A DNA stretch of 64,000 nucleotides from Candidatus Geocrenenecus huangii (GTDB taxonomy: Archaea > Thermoproteota > Nitrososphaeria_A > Caldarchaeales > Wolframiiraptoraceae): assembly GCA_023268155.1 (NCBI GenBank), contig JALNKM010000006.1, forward strand, positions 1 through 64,000, in the 5' to 3' direction. The position numbers and the translations under genes were made by a program. Positions 34,791 through 43,669 of the stretch are shown piece after piece. The notes under the pieces are model-generated. The model had not been told where the DNA came from and searched no databases. It saw only the letters and a program-made list of their open reading frames with translations. Every line of letters starts with the position of its first letter. Position 1 is the first letter of the stretch.

Positions 34791-35000
34791 CTACCATGTT
34801 AAGAGTCCTCTATTTCTAAGATGTTCTTCTAGTCTCTTTCCCTCCCTTATAATAGTGAAGTTCACTTTTTGATAGAACCTTAGTAGACTATTTCTTCTAA
34901 TGTATATGTGGTAAGCGTCCTTCTTTATTCTATACACTCTTCCAGTTTTTAGACAAGTCATTGGGGTTCCCTTCTTTTTATAAAGATACAGACCAGCCAA
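34791..35000 (-). pseudogene. C-terminal remnant of a LAGLIDADG homing endonuclease
   Basis: 69 codons beginning at TTG, directly preceded by an in-frame stop. The opening LAGLYLYKKKG aligns with the second LAGLIDADG helix but has lost the catalytic acid. It is followed by TGRVYRIKKDAYHIYIRRN and YQKVNFTIIREGKRLEEHL, the usual closing pattern of these enzymes (substrate strand, then the IGF..R...L helix). No N-terminal half is present. It lies 42 bases from the end of the two-intron tRNA-Trp, a fitting place for a relic of intron mobility. Too short to be an active enzyme. Confidence 0.5.
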
Positions 35001-35042
35001 TCAAAGGAAAGAGTTTAATGGACGGCACTAATATCTACTTGT

Positions 35043-35840
35043 GTGGATCTACCGAAATTGTATGATTTAATTTCTTTGAAAGGTAAGAAGGCGCTAGTTA
35101 CAGGTGCGGCTTCAGGTATAGGTAGGGCAACAGCATTCCGGCTAGCTGAAGCAGGTGCAGACCTACAACTAATAGACATAAATCTCGAAGGGCTGGATAC
35201 GGTTGTAGAGGAAGTTTCATCACATAGTGTAGAAGCGGAGAAATTTAGAGTTGACCTCTCGAGTAAGAAAGAAATAGACAATTTTTGGAATACGATTAAG
35301 GGAGATGAGCCAGACATACTTGTAAATAATGCGGGGATATATGTTTTCAGAGAATTTCTAAAGATTGAAGAAGAGTTTCTAGATAGAATTATGAGAGTAA
35401 ATCTTTATTCAATGTTCTGGATGTGTCAACATATGATCAGGTCTAGACTTGAGAAAGGGGGCGTAATAGTGAATGTCAGCTCTATTGAGAGCATGCTGCC
35501 GTTTGCTAAGAATCTGGTCCATTATGATATTAGTAAGATAGGTGTAATAGCTTTGACTAGAGCTTTAGCGAAAGAATATAGTAAATATGGTTTTAGGATA
35601 AACGTTATCATACCAGGCGGTATAGAAACTGAGAGTGTAAAGAAACTTAAAGAAAAGACATTACTAACACTAGATATAGATGTAATCAAGAGTGGAGTAG
35701 AATTCAAGTCTAGACTACCTATAGGAAGATTTGGGCATCCAGATGAGGTGGCAAGAGTAATCCTATTCCTAGCAAGCGATCTGTCAAGCTATGTTACAGG
35801 GGCAGCAATAGTTGTAGATGGAGGCTTTACATCAACATAA
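35043..35840 (+). CDS. Short-chain dehydrogenase/reductase
   Basis: 265 residues from a GTG start. Classical SDR marks are VTGAASGIGRATAF (about 18-31), LVNNAGIYVF (about 91-100), the catalytic Ser (NVSSIES, about 146-152) and YDISK (Tyr and Lys, about 164-168), and a C-terminal YVTGAAIVVDGGFTST. It oxidises or reduces an alcohol or ketone with NAD(P); a sugar or polyol substrate is common for this subtype, but the context gives no clue. It stands alone. The 260 bases that follow contain no gene I can support. Confidence 0.88.
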   Translation: MDLPKLYDLISLKGKKALVTGAASGIGRATAFRLAEAGADLQLIDINLEGLDTVVEEVSSHSVEAEKFRVDLSSKKEIDNFWNTIKGDEPDILVNNAGIYVFREFLKIEEEFLDRIMRVNLYSMFWMCQHMIRSRLEKGGVIVNVSSIESMLPFAKNLVHYDISKIGVIALTRALAKEYSKYGFRINVIIPGGIETESVKKLKEKTLLTLDIDVIKSGVEFKSRLPIGRFGHPDEVARVILFLASDLSSYVTGAAIVVDGGFTST

Positions 35841-36101
35841 ACATACTTACCAGTTTTACTAATACTAATAGATGAATTAATTTCTGAATATCTTGGGTAA
35901 AGACTGCAGAGTAATTAATTTAAGCAGAATGGACCTACTTGAACATCGAATCATATTTCTATGACTGTTTTCCAAAACTACACGCAGCCTCCATCTGCTC
36001 GTTATACCACCTATTCATTGTCCAAATTAACACTATAATTTCCATTTCTCGGATTCAATAGGTAATAGATATATTTTATCGATTTCTATCAATATTGTGG
36101 T

Positions 36102-37424
36102 ATGGGTTTCTCTGATAGATTGGAAGGATATACAGGTAAGGTTAGAGAAGTCCTTGAGTCTGCTGAGGTAGATATTGGTGATGAAGTCGAGATAGTTGTT
36201 GATGAAAGTAAAAAGTTTAGAGGTATCCTGATGAGTAGATACGAGTTAGCTGATCCGGATTTTATCGTATTAAAGCTTCCGAACGGATACAACCTAGGTA
36301 TAAGATTCAGAGAAAAGATTAAGGTGGAGAAACTTTCAGAAACAAAGAAACCCATCTTCAAGCCTTTGGGAAAACCTCAACATCTTCCTAGTCTACCTAA
36401 AGTAACGATAATAGGCACGGGGGGAACAATAGCTAGTAGAATCGATTATAGAACAGGCGCTGTCAGACCCGTCCTCACAGTTGAAGACCTTCTTTCGATC
36501 ATGCCTGAGCTTGCGAGCATAGCTGAACTTGACGCATCAATCTTATTCTCAATGTTTAGTGAAGATATGACTCCAAGGGAATGGTCCATGATGGCGGAGA
36601 AGATTGATCAGTATATTAAGAAAGGGGTAGACGGGGTAGTCATTGCTCACGGAACAGATACGATGGGATATTCGGCTGCAGCCTTAAGCTTCGCTCTCCA
36701 GAAACCTCCTATACCGATAGTACTCGTAGGAGCTCAGAGATCTTCTGATAGACCATCGAGTGATTCAGCTACGAATCTAATCGCCGCCGTTAAAGTAGCT
36801 GGACATGCTCCTTTCGGAGAAGTATGCGTAGCGATGCATCATTCTTATTCTGATGATATAATAGCAATTCACAGAGGAACTAGAGTTAGAAAAAATCATA
36901 CTAGCAGTAGGGATGCCTTCAAGTCAGTAAATACAGAACCTGTAGCTTTTTACAAGAATGGTGAAATAATTGTAAATAGGAAGGATCTGAATACTAGGTA
37001 TAGTGGACAATATGTTTTCAATCCAAAGTTTTCTGATAAAGCATTATTGTTAAAATTCTTCCCAGGAATGAGCAGTGAGATAATTGAGGATATTTGGATG
37101 AGGGGCTACAGAGGGATAATCATTGAGGGAAGCGGTCTAGGCCATGTTGCTAGAAGATTACTGCCTATGCTTAAGAAGATCCTGGATGACGGCATATTCG
37201 TCGGGATGACTTCTCAATGCATTTACGGCAGAGTAAACATGAGGGTCTATTCTACGGGAAGAGACCTCTTAAGAATAGGCGTCACACCCCTAGATGATAT
37301 GCTTCCGGAGACCGCCTATGTTAAATTATCGTGGGCTCTCGCACAATCAACAGACATCGAGGAAATAGTGAAGATTATGCTGACTCCCTTGGCGGGAGAG
37401 ATAGGTGAGAGAAGCCTACCATGA
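36102..37424 (+). CDS. gatD: Glu-tRNA(Gln) amidotransferase subunit D
   Basis: 440 residues. GatD is the archaeal glutaminase subunit that releases ammonia for turning Glu-tRNA(Gln) into Gln-tRNA(Gln). It has an N-terminal beta-barrel domain (about 1-90) and an L-asparaginase-like core with IIGTGGTIASR (103-113, nucleophile Thr 109) and AHGTDTMGYSA (182-192). A TATA-like ATATATTTTATC lies about 30 bases upstream. gatE follows after 12 bases, so the two subunits are co-expressed. Confidence 0.97.
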   Translation: MGFSDRLEGYTGKVREVLESAEVDIGDEVEIVVDESKKFRGILMSRYELADPDFIVLKLPNGYNLGIRFREKIKVEKLSETKKPIFKPLGKPQHLPSLPKVTIIGTGGTIASRIDYRTGAVRPVLTVEDLLSIMPELASIAELDASILFSMFSEDMTPREWSMMAEKIDQYIKKGVDGVVIAHGTDTMGYSAAALSFALQKPPIPIVLVGAQRSSDRPSSDSATNLIAAVKVAGHAPFGEVCVAMHHSYSDDIIAIHRGTRVRKNHTSSRDAFKSVNTEPVAFYKNGEIIVNRKDLNTRYSGQYVFNPKFSDKALLLKFFPGMSSEIIEDIWMRGYRGIIIEGSGLGHVARRLLPMLKKILDDGIFVGMTSQCIYGRVNMRVYSTGRDLLRIGVTPLDDMLPETAYVKLSWALAQSTDIEEIVKIMLTPLAGEIGERSLP

Positions 37425-37436
37425 AAGGTGAAGTGA

Positions 37437-39341
37437 ATGGAGCACGATTATAGGAAGATAGGGTTGAAAGTAGGGTTGGAGATTCATAGACAGCTCGATA
37501 CTATACATAAGCTTTTCTGCGAATGTCCAACGGATCCTCATGAAACAGGTAGAGAAATAGTATTCACTAGATGGCTGAGAGAGGCTCAGAGTGAGCTTGG
37601 AGAAGTTGATCCAGCAGCTGTCTTCGAAGCAAAGAAGAGAAAGAAGATATTTTATCACGGTGATGATAAGTCTATATGTCTCGTTGAGATGGATGAAGAA
37701 CCTCCACACGACTTGAATAAAGAAGCAGTTGAAATATCTTTAATTGCTTCTCTCTTAATGAACAGTAATCCCGTTGACGAAATTCATGTAATGAGGAAGA
37801 TCGTAATCGACGGATCGAATACCACTGGATTCCAGAGAACATGTATAGTCGCTTTAGGCGGATGGATCGAGGTAGCTGGAAAAAAGATACCTATACAGAC
37901 TATATGCCTTGAAGAAGATGCGGCAAAGATACTAGAACAGAAAAGAGGCGAAGTACATTACGATTTAAGGAGGCTTGGAATCCCGTTGATAGAGGTCTCG
38001 ACCGCTCCAGTCATAGAATCTCCGAAAGAAGCTTATGAGGTCGCCTACGCAATCGGTAGGCTTCTTAGAGCTACAGGGAAGGTGAAGAGAGGTATTGGAA
38101 CCATCAGACAAGACCTCAATGTTTCTATTAGAGATGGCGCACTAGTTGAGATTAAAGGTGTTCAAGAATTGGAACTGATTCCAAAAGTAGTTGAGCTCGA
38201 AATAGTAAGACAACTCCACCTACTAAGAATTAAAGAAGAATTATTGGGTAGAGGTGTAACCGTAGAAGAAATCCTGACGCAGCCGATAATTGACGTAACA
38301 GATGTCTTCGTTAATACTAATTCAAAGATTTTGAAGAAGAAGATAAATGAAGGCTGCAAGGTCTTAGCATTAAGGCTACCAAAGTTTAGTGGTCTAATTG
38401 GATTGGAGGCCGCTCCAGGCATCCGGCTTGGTGTGGAGTTTGCCAGTAGAGCAAGAGCATGGACCGAGGTTGAAGGACTATTTCATACGGATGAATTGCC
38501 AGGGTATGGTATAACAGTTGAAGAAGTTAATAACCTCCATCAAAAAACTAATTCAAACGATATTGATGCGATAGTGATAGTCGCAGACGAAGAAGAAAGA
38601 GCGAGAGAAGCATTGGAGTGTGTTAGGGAGAGAGCTATAGAAGCTTTGCATGGTGTTCCGTCAGAGACTCGTGCAGCAAGACCTGATGGTACAACTATAT
38701 ATATGCGTCCTAGACCAGGTGCTGCAAGAATGTATCCAGAGACAGATCTTCCGCCATACCCAATAAGTCCAGAATATATTAGTAGGCTTAGAGAGAATCT
38801 TCCGCCAACCCTAGACGAGGTAGCGAAAAAACTTGCAGAAAAATACAATCTAAGTAAGCAGATAGTTGATGAACTGATCGATATGGAGAAAGTTGATTTA
38901 TTTGAGAAGGTGTTTGATGAGACAAAGTTGCAGCCGACTATCATAGCATCCATTCTTACAGAGCATGTGAAAAGCTTGAAAAGAGAAGGTGCTAGAGTAG
39001 AAGAGTTAAAGGATGAGCATTTCATAGAGTTTTTCAAATTGGTCTCAGAGGGGATAGTGGCTAAGGAGGCGGCGTATGATGTATTCAAATGGTTGACTGA
39101 GAATCCCGGTAAGAATATTTTAGAAGCAGTGGATGCACTCGGACTTGGACCTGCAAGAATGGATGAAGTTGAGGAAAAAATAGCTCGATTAATTGATCTT
39201 CACAAAGAAATTGTTTCAATAAATCCTGGTAAAGCCATCTCTATAATAATGGGCGAGTTAATGAAGGAATATCGTGGGAAGATCGATGGTGCAAGGCTAC
39301 ATAGGATGGTTTCTTCCAAGGTCTATGGCCAAAAATCTTGA
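37437..39341 (+). CDS. gatE: Glu-tRNA(Gln) amidotransferase subunit E
   Basis: 634 residues. GatE binds Glu-tRNA(Gln), phosphorylates the glutamyl group and accepts ammonia from GatD. The GatB-like core carries KVGLEIHRQLDT (about 10-21), DGSNTTGFQRT, the QTICLEEDAAK metal site and KRGIGTIRQDLNVSI. A GAD-like insertion (about 285-400) and a helical/YqeY-type tail (about 455-625) complete the archaeal form. GTGAATGG provides the start. A perfect hairpin follows the stop. Confidence 0.97.
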   Translation: MEHDYRKIGLKVGLEIHRQLDTIHKLFCECPTDPHETGREIVFTRWLREAQSELGEVDPAAVFEAKKRKKIFYHGDDKSICLVEMDEEPPHDLNKEAVEISLIASLLMNSNPVDEIHVMRKIVIDGSNTTGFQRTCIVALGGWIEVAGKKIPIQTICLEEDAAKILEQKRGEVHYDLRRLGIPLIEVSTAPVIESPKEAYEVAYAIGRLLRATGKVKRGIGTIRQDLNVSIRDGALVEIKGVQELELIPKVVELEIVRQLHLLRIKEELLGRGVTVEEILTQPIIDVTDVFVNTNSKILKKKINEGCKVLALRLPKFSGLIGLEAAPGIRLGVEFASRARAWTEVEGLFHTDELPGYGITVEEVNNLHQKTNSNDIDAIVIVADEEERAREALECVRERAIEALHGVPSETRAARPDGTTIYMRPRPGAARMYPETDLPPYPISPEYISRLRENLPPTLDEVAKKLAEKYNLSKQIVDELIDMEKVDLFEKVFDETKLQPTIIASILTEHVKSLKREGARVEELKDEHFIEFFKLVSEGIVAKEAAYDVFKWLTENPGKNILEAVDALGLGPARMDEVEEKIARLIDLHKEIVSINPGKAISIIMGELMKEYRGKIDGARLHRMVSSKVYGQKS

Positions 39342-39345
39342 AGAT

Positions 39346-39366
39346 ACAGTCATCCTAGATGACTGT
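39346..39366 (+). terminator. Hairpin after gatE
   Basis: ACAGTCATC and GATGACTGT form a perfect 9-bp stem with a CTA loop, four bases past the gatE stop. There is no following T-run, so it may protect the 3' end or act as a protein site and not terminate transcription by itself. Confidence 0.4.
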
Positions 39367-39459
39367 GCTTATTGCGTGCCAAACCATCGTTTTAGCTTGA
39401 GTCCATTTTAACCTATCCGTAAAAAGCTTATAATATAGGATTAGGAAGCAGAAAATAGT

Positions 39460-39942
39460 ATGTGTGCACAGACTACGTACAGGATCAGATTGAACTTAAA
39501 TGGGTTGGAGATAGAAGTTGAGGGTGATAAGGAATTTGTTGAATCTAAAATATCCGACTTAAGCTGGATAGATACATTGTCTCAAAAACTTCAAGCACAA
39601 GTGGCTCGACATGCTACACCTACTTCAAAGACCATATCTACTGAGAGTAAGCTATCGTTTACAGAATTCTCCACAGAGATTAATCCACAAACCCATCTGC
39701 AAAGAATTCTTACTATTGCATATTATCTCTATAGGTTTGAAAATCGTGATTTTACTTATGATGATGTAGAAAGTTTCTATGAGCAGAGGAGGTGGCCACG
39801 GCCATCGAACCCTAGACAGGCTGTCTCAGACTTAATAGAACAAGGATACATAGAAGAAGCCGGGAAATCGAATGGTAAGAAAAGCTTTAGAATACTTGAG
39901 AAGGGAATAAGATATGTTGAGTCTAGATTCAAGGAGGAGTAG
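39460..39942 (+). CDS. Winged-helix protein, first of a tandem pair
   Basis: 160 residues. The N-terminal beta stretch YRIRLNLNGLEIEVEGDKEFVESKI (about 6-30) is followed by a linker rich in Ser and Thr, then a winged-helix-like region (about 78-158). The latter includes RILTIAYYLYRFENRDFTYDDVESF, PSNPRQAVSDLIEQGYIEEAG and a C-terminal EKGIRYVESRF. The next gene has the same plan and begins two bases after this stop. I do not recognise a named family; a DNA- or RNA-binding pair is the likely role. Confidence 0.6.
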   Translation: MCAQTTYRIRLNLNGLEIEVEGDKEFVESKISDLSWIDTLSQKLQAQVARHATPTSKTISTESKLSFTEFSTEINPQTHLQRILTIAYYLYRFENRDFTYDDVESFYEQRRWPRPSNPRQAVSDLIEQGYIEEAGKSNGKKSFRILEKGIRYVESRFKEE

Positions 39943-39944
39943 TT

Positions 39945-40409
39945 ATGGAGGAAAAAAGAATTAAGGTTACGATAAAAACTTCTGAAAACGAGGTTGTCGA
40001 GTTTGAGGGCGGATATGAAGAGGTTTGGATGAGCGTAAACAAGTACTTCTCTGAAATTTACCCTTCTCTATCAACTGTCAGGAAACTTGTCGGAGCAGTG
40101 GACGTCGAAGAGCTCGTAAACAAGCTCTCGGGAAAAATCGAGATCAAAGAAGGCAGAATAAACATAGTTTCTGGAGGAGATGCTAAGCAAAAGATATTGT
40201 TATGCTTGGCGGGAGCATTCATAGGTAAAAGACTCGGCTTATTCGAGAAAGAATTTTTAACACCGAAAGAGATCGCTAATTATACAGGGATAGATGAAAG
40301 AATAACGAGAGCTAGATTGAGTGAGCTTAGGAAGGATGGGTTAGTCATAAGAAAAGAAGATGGATTATATGGGTTTACCATTGCTTCACTTAAAGAAATA
40401 ATCGATTAA
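39945..40409 (+). CDS. Winged-helix protein, second of a tandem pair
   Basis: 154 residues. It opens with a similar beta region (IKVTIKTSENEVVEFEGGYE). A central helical part follows, then a clear winged helix: LTPKEIANYTGIDERITRARLSELRKDGLVIRKEDGLYGFT (about 103-143). A GGAGGAGTAGTT ribosome site lies in the end of the previous gene, so the two are translated together. It probably works as a partner of the preceding protein. The target is unknown. Confidence 0.62.
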   Translation: MEEKRIKVTIKTSENEVVEFEGGYEEVWMSVNKYFSEIYPSLSTVRKLVGAVDVEELVNKLSGKIEIKEGRINIVSGGDAKQKILLCLAGAFIGKRLGLFEKEFLTPKEIANYTGIDERITRARLSELRKDGLVIRKEDGLYGFTIASLKEIID

Positions 40410-40552
40410 TAGATTGCGTAGATCGTAGACGACGAGACCTTCTGTTATGGACTTTAACCCATCGTCTTGTTTTCTTTTCAGATAACCATCATAGTCTACT
40501 ATTTATAACACAGTCTTTAACTTACTATACCCGAGAATAGGGGTAGATCTAG

Positions 40553-41944
40553 ATGAGGACTAAGATGGCTGTAACAATAGGTCCAGCATCAGCAGATCCT
40601 GAGAAGATTAAGAAATTCATCGAGCTCGGAGTCTCAGCTTTTAGAATAAACTTCAGCCACGGAGATGTTGAAGAATGGAAGAATTATGTAGATCTAATAC
40701 AAGACGCATGCAGAAAGTATGATAGATACGTTGCTTTGATAGGAGATCTTCCAGGGCCATCCATTAGGCTCGGTGAATTAAAAGATAAAATACGTTTAGA
40801 AAAGGATGATGTAGTAAAGATAATTCATGGAGACAGGTCAGAAGAGGCCGATGAGAAAGTTTTACCGATACCGCTTGAACTCTTCTTCAAGAACATAAGT
40901 GTTAGAGACATTCTATTGATGGATGATGGACGGATCCAGCTAGTTATTCAAGAAGTCGGTAAGAATGAAGCTACAGCTAAAGCTTTAACATCTGCAGAGA
41001 TAGGTTCGAGGAAAGCCGTAGTAATAAAAAATAAAGAAATAGGTTTACCAACACTCTCGAGCAGAGATCTTGAAGCTCTCAAGTTCAGCGTAGAAAATGA
41101 TTTTGACTACATTGGGTTAAGCTATGTGAGAAACATAGGAGACGTAGAGATCCTTAGGTCTACTCTAGTCTCACTAGGTAGTAGAGAGATTGGGGTAATA
41201 AGTAAGATAGAAACGGTGAGCGCGTTCAATAATCTCGAGGAGATAACTGATTCTTCTGATGCATTACTTGTGGCGAGAGGCGACCTCGGAATGCATTTCG
41301 GATTAGAGCAAGTTCCCAGACTTCAAGAATTAATTGTTGAGAAATGCTTAGGGAAAGGTAAGCCAGTCATCGTGGCCACGCAGTTACTGGGCTCGATGGT
41401 AGAGAACCCTGTTCCAACTAGAAGCGAAATAGTAGACATCTTATCAGCCGCTAGAGATGGAGTAGACACTTTAATGTTAACAGGTGAAACGGCTGCGGGT
41501 AAGTACCCCCTAGAAGCCGTAGAATGGTTGAAGAAGATTATTGAAACGTATGATTCAACAATTACCCCTAGGAAGATCAAGCTAACGAGAGATGCTGATG
41601 TCAGAGATAGATTCGCAGAAGGGATAACAATGCTTGCTGAATCTCTTAGAGCTTCTATAGCGATCTACACCAAGACAGGAAGAGTAGCTCTAAGGATATC
41701 GCGTAACCGTCCAAACGTAAACATATATGCTTGCTCAGGCTCGATCAAGACAATCCGTAGAATCTCGATATTATGGGGGGTGAAGCCGGTGAAGGTTGAT
41801 GCCCAAGAATACTTTGAAGGTCTGGAGGAGATGCTTTCTACATTAAGATCTTCCGGAGAAGTTAAAAACGGAGATGTTGTGATCCTAACTTATGGTTTGA
41901 AAGATGAGCCTATGCATCTTGTTAAGATAATCCAGGTTCGGTAA
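40553..41944 (+). CDS. pyk: Pyruvate kinase
   Basis: 463 residues. It makes pyruvate and ATP from PEP. Marks are KMAVTIGPAS (4-13), FRINFSHGD (about 32-40), IGDLPGPSIRLGEL (about 65-78), ISKIETVSAFNNLEEI (about 222-237, catalytic Lys), LLVARGDLGMHFG (about 245-257), TQLLGSMVENPVPTRSE and LTGETAAGKYPLEAV. It has the B domain and the C-terminal domain. A TATA-like CTATTTATAA about 50 bases upstream and GGGGTA before the ATG are visible. Confidence 0.97.
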   Translation: MRTKMAVTIGPASADPEKIKKFIELGVSAFRINFSHGDVEEWKNYVDLIQDACRKYDRYVALIGDLPGPSIRLGELKDKIRLEKDDVVKIIHGDRSEEADEKVLPIPLELFFKNISVRDILLMDDGRIQLVIQEVGKNEATAKALTSAEIGSRKAVVIKNKEIGLPTLSSRDLEALKFSVENDFDYIGLSYVRNIGDVEILRSTLVSLGSREIGVISKIETVSAFNNLEEITDSSDALLVARGDLGMHFGLEQVPRLQELIVEKCLGKGKPVIVATQLLGSMVENPVPTRSEIVDILSAARDGVDTLMLTGETAAGKYPLEAVEWLKKIIETYDSTITPRKIKLTRDADVRDRFAEGITMLAESLRASIAIYTKTGRVALRISRNRPNVNIYACSGSIKTIRRISILWGVKPVKVDAQEYFEGLEEMLSTLRSSGEVKNGDVVILTYGLKDEPMHLVKIIQVR

Positions 41945-41960
41945 CCCGATTCACAGAATC

Positions 41961-42533
41961 CTAGATAGCAAGCTCAGGTCTAACTTCTCTTATAATTGGC
42001 AGAATCCTGAAATAGATTTTTCTCAAGACTTCCAGATCGTCTCTACAATGCTTTTTTATCTTTGCAGCAGATCGTCTATCATTTTTCATGGCTTTAAGAT
42101 ACAGTGAAGGGACATCTATTCCTTCTACACTGACATCTTTAGATATATCGAGAAATCTAGCAACATGATATAGATTTACGAGTGAAAGCTTCAAGTAGTT
42201 TCGGACGAATTCGGCAAGATCGAAGTGTGACGCCCTATATATCAATTCTACTCTAAGATCATGCTTGAGCGCTCTTGCCGCTAGGAACGGTATATCGAAT
42301 TTACTGCCATTCCAAGTGAATACTATATGATATTTAGACAAGTAATTTATAATTGAAGATAATGCTTCTCTTTCCTTCGAAGGAGTACTTGCATAAAACC
42401 ATTTGAATCTACCTTCCTCATCCATGAATCCTCCTCCAACAAGATAACCTACATCTGCATCTAGAGAAGTGGTCTCCAGATCCATAAAACAGATCCTAGG
42501 CTTAACTATTCTCATCTTCCCGGTCTTAGACAT
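41961..42533 (-). CDS. DEDD-family 3'-5' exonuclease (RNase H-like)
   Basis: 190 residues. Exo I motif FMDLETTSLD (about 13-22), Exo II FTWNGSKFDIPFL (about 75-87) and Exo III CRDDLEVLRKIYF (about 169-181) give the acidic metal-binding set of the YprB-like ribonuclease H superfamily. It is shorter than DNA-polymerase-type exonucleases and stands alone. It may act on single-stranded DNA or RNA in repair or processing. Convergent with pyk. Confidence 0.75.
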   Translation of the reverse strand: MSKTGKMRIVKPRICFMDLETTSLDADVGYLVGGGFMDEEGRFKWFYASTPSKEREALSSIINYLSKYHIVFTWNGSKFDIPFLAARALKHDLRVELIYRASHFDLAEFVRNYLKLSLVNLYHVARFLDISKDVSVEGIDVPSLYLKAMKNDRRSAAKIKKHCRDDLEVLRKIYFRILPIIREVRPELAI

Positions 42534-42768
42534 CTAGAGATTAATTCATGCTCTGCTAGATAAGATTTCCTAATCAATACTCTCGTCAAATTTTTGATAG
42601 AGGAAGTGGCCTCTTCAAATTCCGTTGGAAGATAAACTTTCACAATACTAGGGAGAAAATAAAGCTAAGAAGAACCATTATGAAGTAGATTATTGAGGAT
42701 AGACCTAATCACATCCACGTTATTAAACTTACATCATTAGTCAAGATTGCTTGAAGACATACCAAATG

Positions 42769-42853
42769 TGCGGGGGGTGGGATTCGAACCCACGAACCCC
42801 TACGGGACAGGGTCCTAAGCCCTGCGCCTTTGACCAGACTTGGCTACCCCCGC
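42769..42853 (-). tRNA. tRNA-Leu (TAG)
   Basis: Read on the minus strand: acceptor GCGGGGG/CCCCCGC with discriminator A, anticodon stem GCAGGG/CCCTGT with loop CTTAGGA (anticodon TAG), a long class II variable arm (CCCGTAGGGG), and T-arm GTGGG-TTCGAAT-CCCAC. No intron. It decodes CUA and CUG. Confidence 0.95.
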
Positions 42854-42888
42854 TTCTCTGGATCATGTAACAGGCTGATTTTTATCTT

Positions 42889-43251
42889 TTAGCCGCATGG
42901 ATACTCATAGACTAACTTGTAAATCTTATCGTTATGTCTTATTTTTGCATGGTCTCCTAATAATTTGTCTAGGATTTCTTCAGGTATTCTTCTCAACTCA
43001 TCTTTAGAGATTACCAGTATAGCTGGTTCGGGCAGCGTCCAGACATATTCCTCGTTTATCTCTATTCCATACTCTCGGCGAATCTTGCTTAGATGTTCTT
43101 CAAACTTAATGTCCGCCTCCAGAAGTTTTGCCACTAACCCACTTATAGAATCTAAAAAGGAGCTATCGAATATTTTCTCTCCTAGATCGGTGGTTAAAGC
43201 GTATCTCCAGATCTTTATCTTTACATTGTCCGGCAATTCATCTAGATCCAT
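42889..43251 (-). CDS. Hypothetical protein
   Basis: 120 residues, acidic, without membrane segments. Helical first half (ISGLVAKLLEADIKFEEHLSK) and a beta/helix tail with EPAILVISKDELRRIPEEILDKLL and HAKIRHNDKIYKLVYEYPCG. It ends 36 bases before the tRNA-Leu gene on the same strand. No family recognised. A small hairpin (GTCCTC/GAGGAC, 43315-43338) lies upstream of its start. Confidence 0.5.
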   Translation of the reverse strand: MDLDELPDNVKIKIWRYALTTDLGEKIFDSSFLDSISGLVAKLLEADIKFEEHLSKIRREYGIEINEEYVWTLPEPAILVISKDELRRIPEEILDKLLGDHAKIRHNDKIYKLVYEYPCG

Positions 43252-43382
43252 AACTCACATAGAATTTGGTAGATCCCGGGATATAGATTTAATCAGGTCA
43301 GAAAATTATGTGTAGTCCTCGATAGAGTATTAGAGGACCATGAAAGCAATGTCAAAATACTAGTCTTACAGAGATTCTAGAT

Positions 43383-43451
43383 GGCTGTGATGAATGAACG
43401 TCGCGTAGGAGCGGGGTTGGAGCCGTGACAGAACCTCCTCTCATCTGAGCC
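43383..43451 (+). ncRNA. Candidate C/D-box-like small RNA
   Basis: A GC-rich island in AT-rich surroundings. A perfect box C GTGATGA (43387-43393) and box D CTGA (43445-43448) are flanked by a terminal stem GGC/GCC (43383-43385 with 43449-43451). The 12-13 bases before box D (AACCTCCTCTCAT) would be the guide. A possible C' is GTGACAG; I see no good D'. The 62-nt span from C to D is slightly long. It could instead be part of a larger structured leader of the downstream transporter gene. Confidence 0.4.
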
Positions 43452-43496
43452 GCCGCCCGATAACTCATACAGAATAGAATGTCAATATTGCTACGG

Positions 43497-43560
43497 ATTC
43501 CATCGGAATTTCTAGGCGGATATAAATCCGCATATCGATGAACTGGCTGAATAACCAGTT
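43497..43560 (+). repeat. Row of three small hairpins upstream of QueT-like gene
   Basis: Three perfect stem-loops follow each other: ATTCC-ATC-GGAAT (43497-43509), GCGGAT-ATAA-ATCCGC (43516-43531) and AACTGG-CTGAATAA-CCAGTT (43541-43560). They lie 110-170 bases before the transporter start. In bacteria queT genes are often under preQ1 riboswitches, so an RNA regulator here is conceivable, but I cannot match it to a known class. The remaining parts of 43252-43669 show nothing further. Confidence 0.4.
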
Positions 43561-43669
43561 TCTAGTTCTCTACAACTGGCATAAACATTCTAGGAATATA
43601 ATAGCATTCTTAAAGTGATGGTGTTAAGATTTTTTACTAAGTATTCTCATAAATATTTGAGAGTATTCT

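Noticed and set aside
34669-34872. Plus-strand 67-codon frame starting inside tRNA-Trp
   Set aside because: It begins within the tRNA intron and crosses the 3' exon; coding potential there is an accident of the RNA gene.
43516-43531. GCGGAT hairpin taken as part of a known preQ1-II riboswitch
   Set aside because: Only the small hairpin looks similar; the other conserved parts of that class are not present, so a match cannot be claimed.
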